Positions 5,982 to 6,167 of a DNA stretch of 6,167 nt are shown in pieces. Position 1 is the stretch's first letter. The number at the start of each line of letters is the position of its first letter. The position numbers and the translations under genes are program-made. The DNA comes from Chromatiaceae bacterium (lineage in GTDB: Bacteria; Pseudomonadota; Gammaproteobacteria; Chromatiales; Chromatiaceae). The DNA is taken from contig DTXR01000300.1 in assembly GCA_012962365.1 (NCBI GenBank), positions 1 to 6,167 of the forward strand, written 5' to 3'. Below the pieces are notes generated by a model. The model saw only the letters and a program-made list of their open reading frames with translations. It ran no database searches and was not told the origin of the DNA.

Positions 5982-6167
5982 GACAAGGTGAAGCGGCAGC
6001 CTATCTCGACGGCCCACTACTCGTGCTCGCAGGTGCCGGCTCGGGCAAAACCCGTGTCATCACCCGCAAGATTGCCCACCTCATCAACACGGTGGGGATG
6101 GCGCCTCACCATATCACAGCAGTGACCTTCACCAACAAGGCCGCCAGGGAAATGAAAGCCCGTGTAA
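5963..6167 (+). CDS. rep: ATP-dependent DNA helicase Rep (UvrD/Rep superfamily 1), 5' part only
   Basis: The 68 codons present run off the right edge; the final GTAA is not an in-frame stop (GTA is codon 68). The start [12 protein letters not shown] contains the Q-motif glutamine (Q8), followed by Walker A AGAGSGKT (23-30) with K29 and T30, and motif Ia [12 protein letters not shown] (53-64). [13 protein letters not shown] and [16 protein letters not shown] stretches resemble Rep more than UvrD or PcrA. Rep is a 3'-to-5' helicase that clears proteins ahead of replication forks and helps restart; full length is usually about 670 residues. It diverges from the LOG gene. The Shine-Dalgarno is poor: AGGG sits almost against the ATG. 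TAGAAT at 5914-5919 could be a -10 but has only a weak -35. The assignment to Rep over UvrD is likely rather than certain. Confidence 0.88.
   Translation, partial: MNHLNPRQGEAAAYLDGPLLVLAGAGSGKTRVITRKIAHLINTVGMAPHHITAVTFTNKAAREMKARV

Noticed and set aside
6161..6167. Apparent TAA at the right edge ending rep early
   Set aside because: It is out of frame: the last full codon is GTA (68), followed by one base of the next codon.

Overview
The window looks like a chromosomal segment of a respiring Gram-negative bacterium, most likely a gammaproteobacterium. The partial gene at the right end reads as a gammaproteobacterial-type Rep helicase, a DUF2782-type secreted protein is present, and several products carry Sec signals for a periplasm rich in c-type cytochromes. 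No transposase, integrase, CRISPR array, tRNA or rRNA was seen.

Left block (1-2586), a cytochrome locus: an AT-rich leader with a 42-bp perfect palindrome (38-79) and a second inverted repeat (90-130) precedes a plus-strand diheme cytochrome c of the cytochrome c4 type (204-974). A strong bidirectional intrinsic terminator (994-1021) separates it from a convergent minus-strand pair: a tetraheme NapC/NirT-type membrane-anchored cytochrome (2038-2586, GTG start) followed closely by an exported ankyrin-repeat protein (1048-1989). Together these encode six c-type hemes, in an arrangement that could take electrons from the quinol pool into the periplasm. No catalytic terminal reductase or oxidase lies beside them. 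The exported ankyrin protein next to a quinol-oxidising cytochrome is the least explained part of the window.

Middle and right block (2773-5896), minus strand: a LOG-family nucleotide phosphoribohydrolase, a small secreted DUF2782-type protein, and the small (DctQ) and large (DctM) membrane subunits of a TRAP transporter of the mannitol/chloroaromatic-type subgroup. dctQ and dctM overlap by 8 nt, and dctQ starts 19 nt after the DUF2782 gene, so these three look cotranscribed. The DctP solute receptor a TRAP transporter needs is not in the window, so the substrate cannot be inferred.

Right edge (5963-6167): the first 68 codons of rep, divergent from the LOG gene. A candidate LOG promoter lies across the rep start. 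Most features are conventional genes. The main uncertainties are start codons (GTG and TTG starts are needed), the function of the cytochrome/ankyrin locus, and the role of the palindromic leader.
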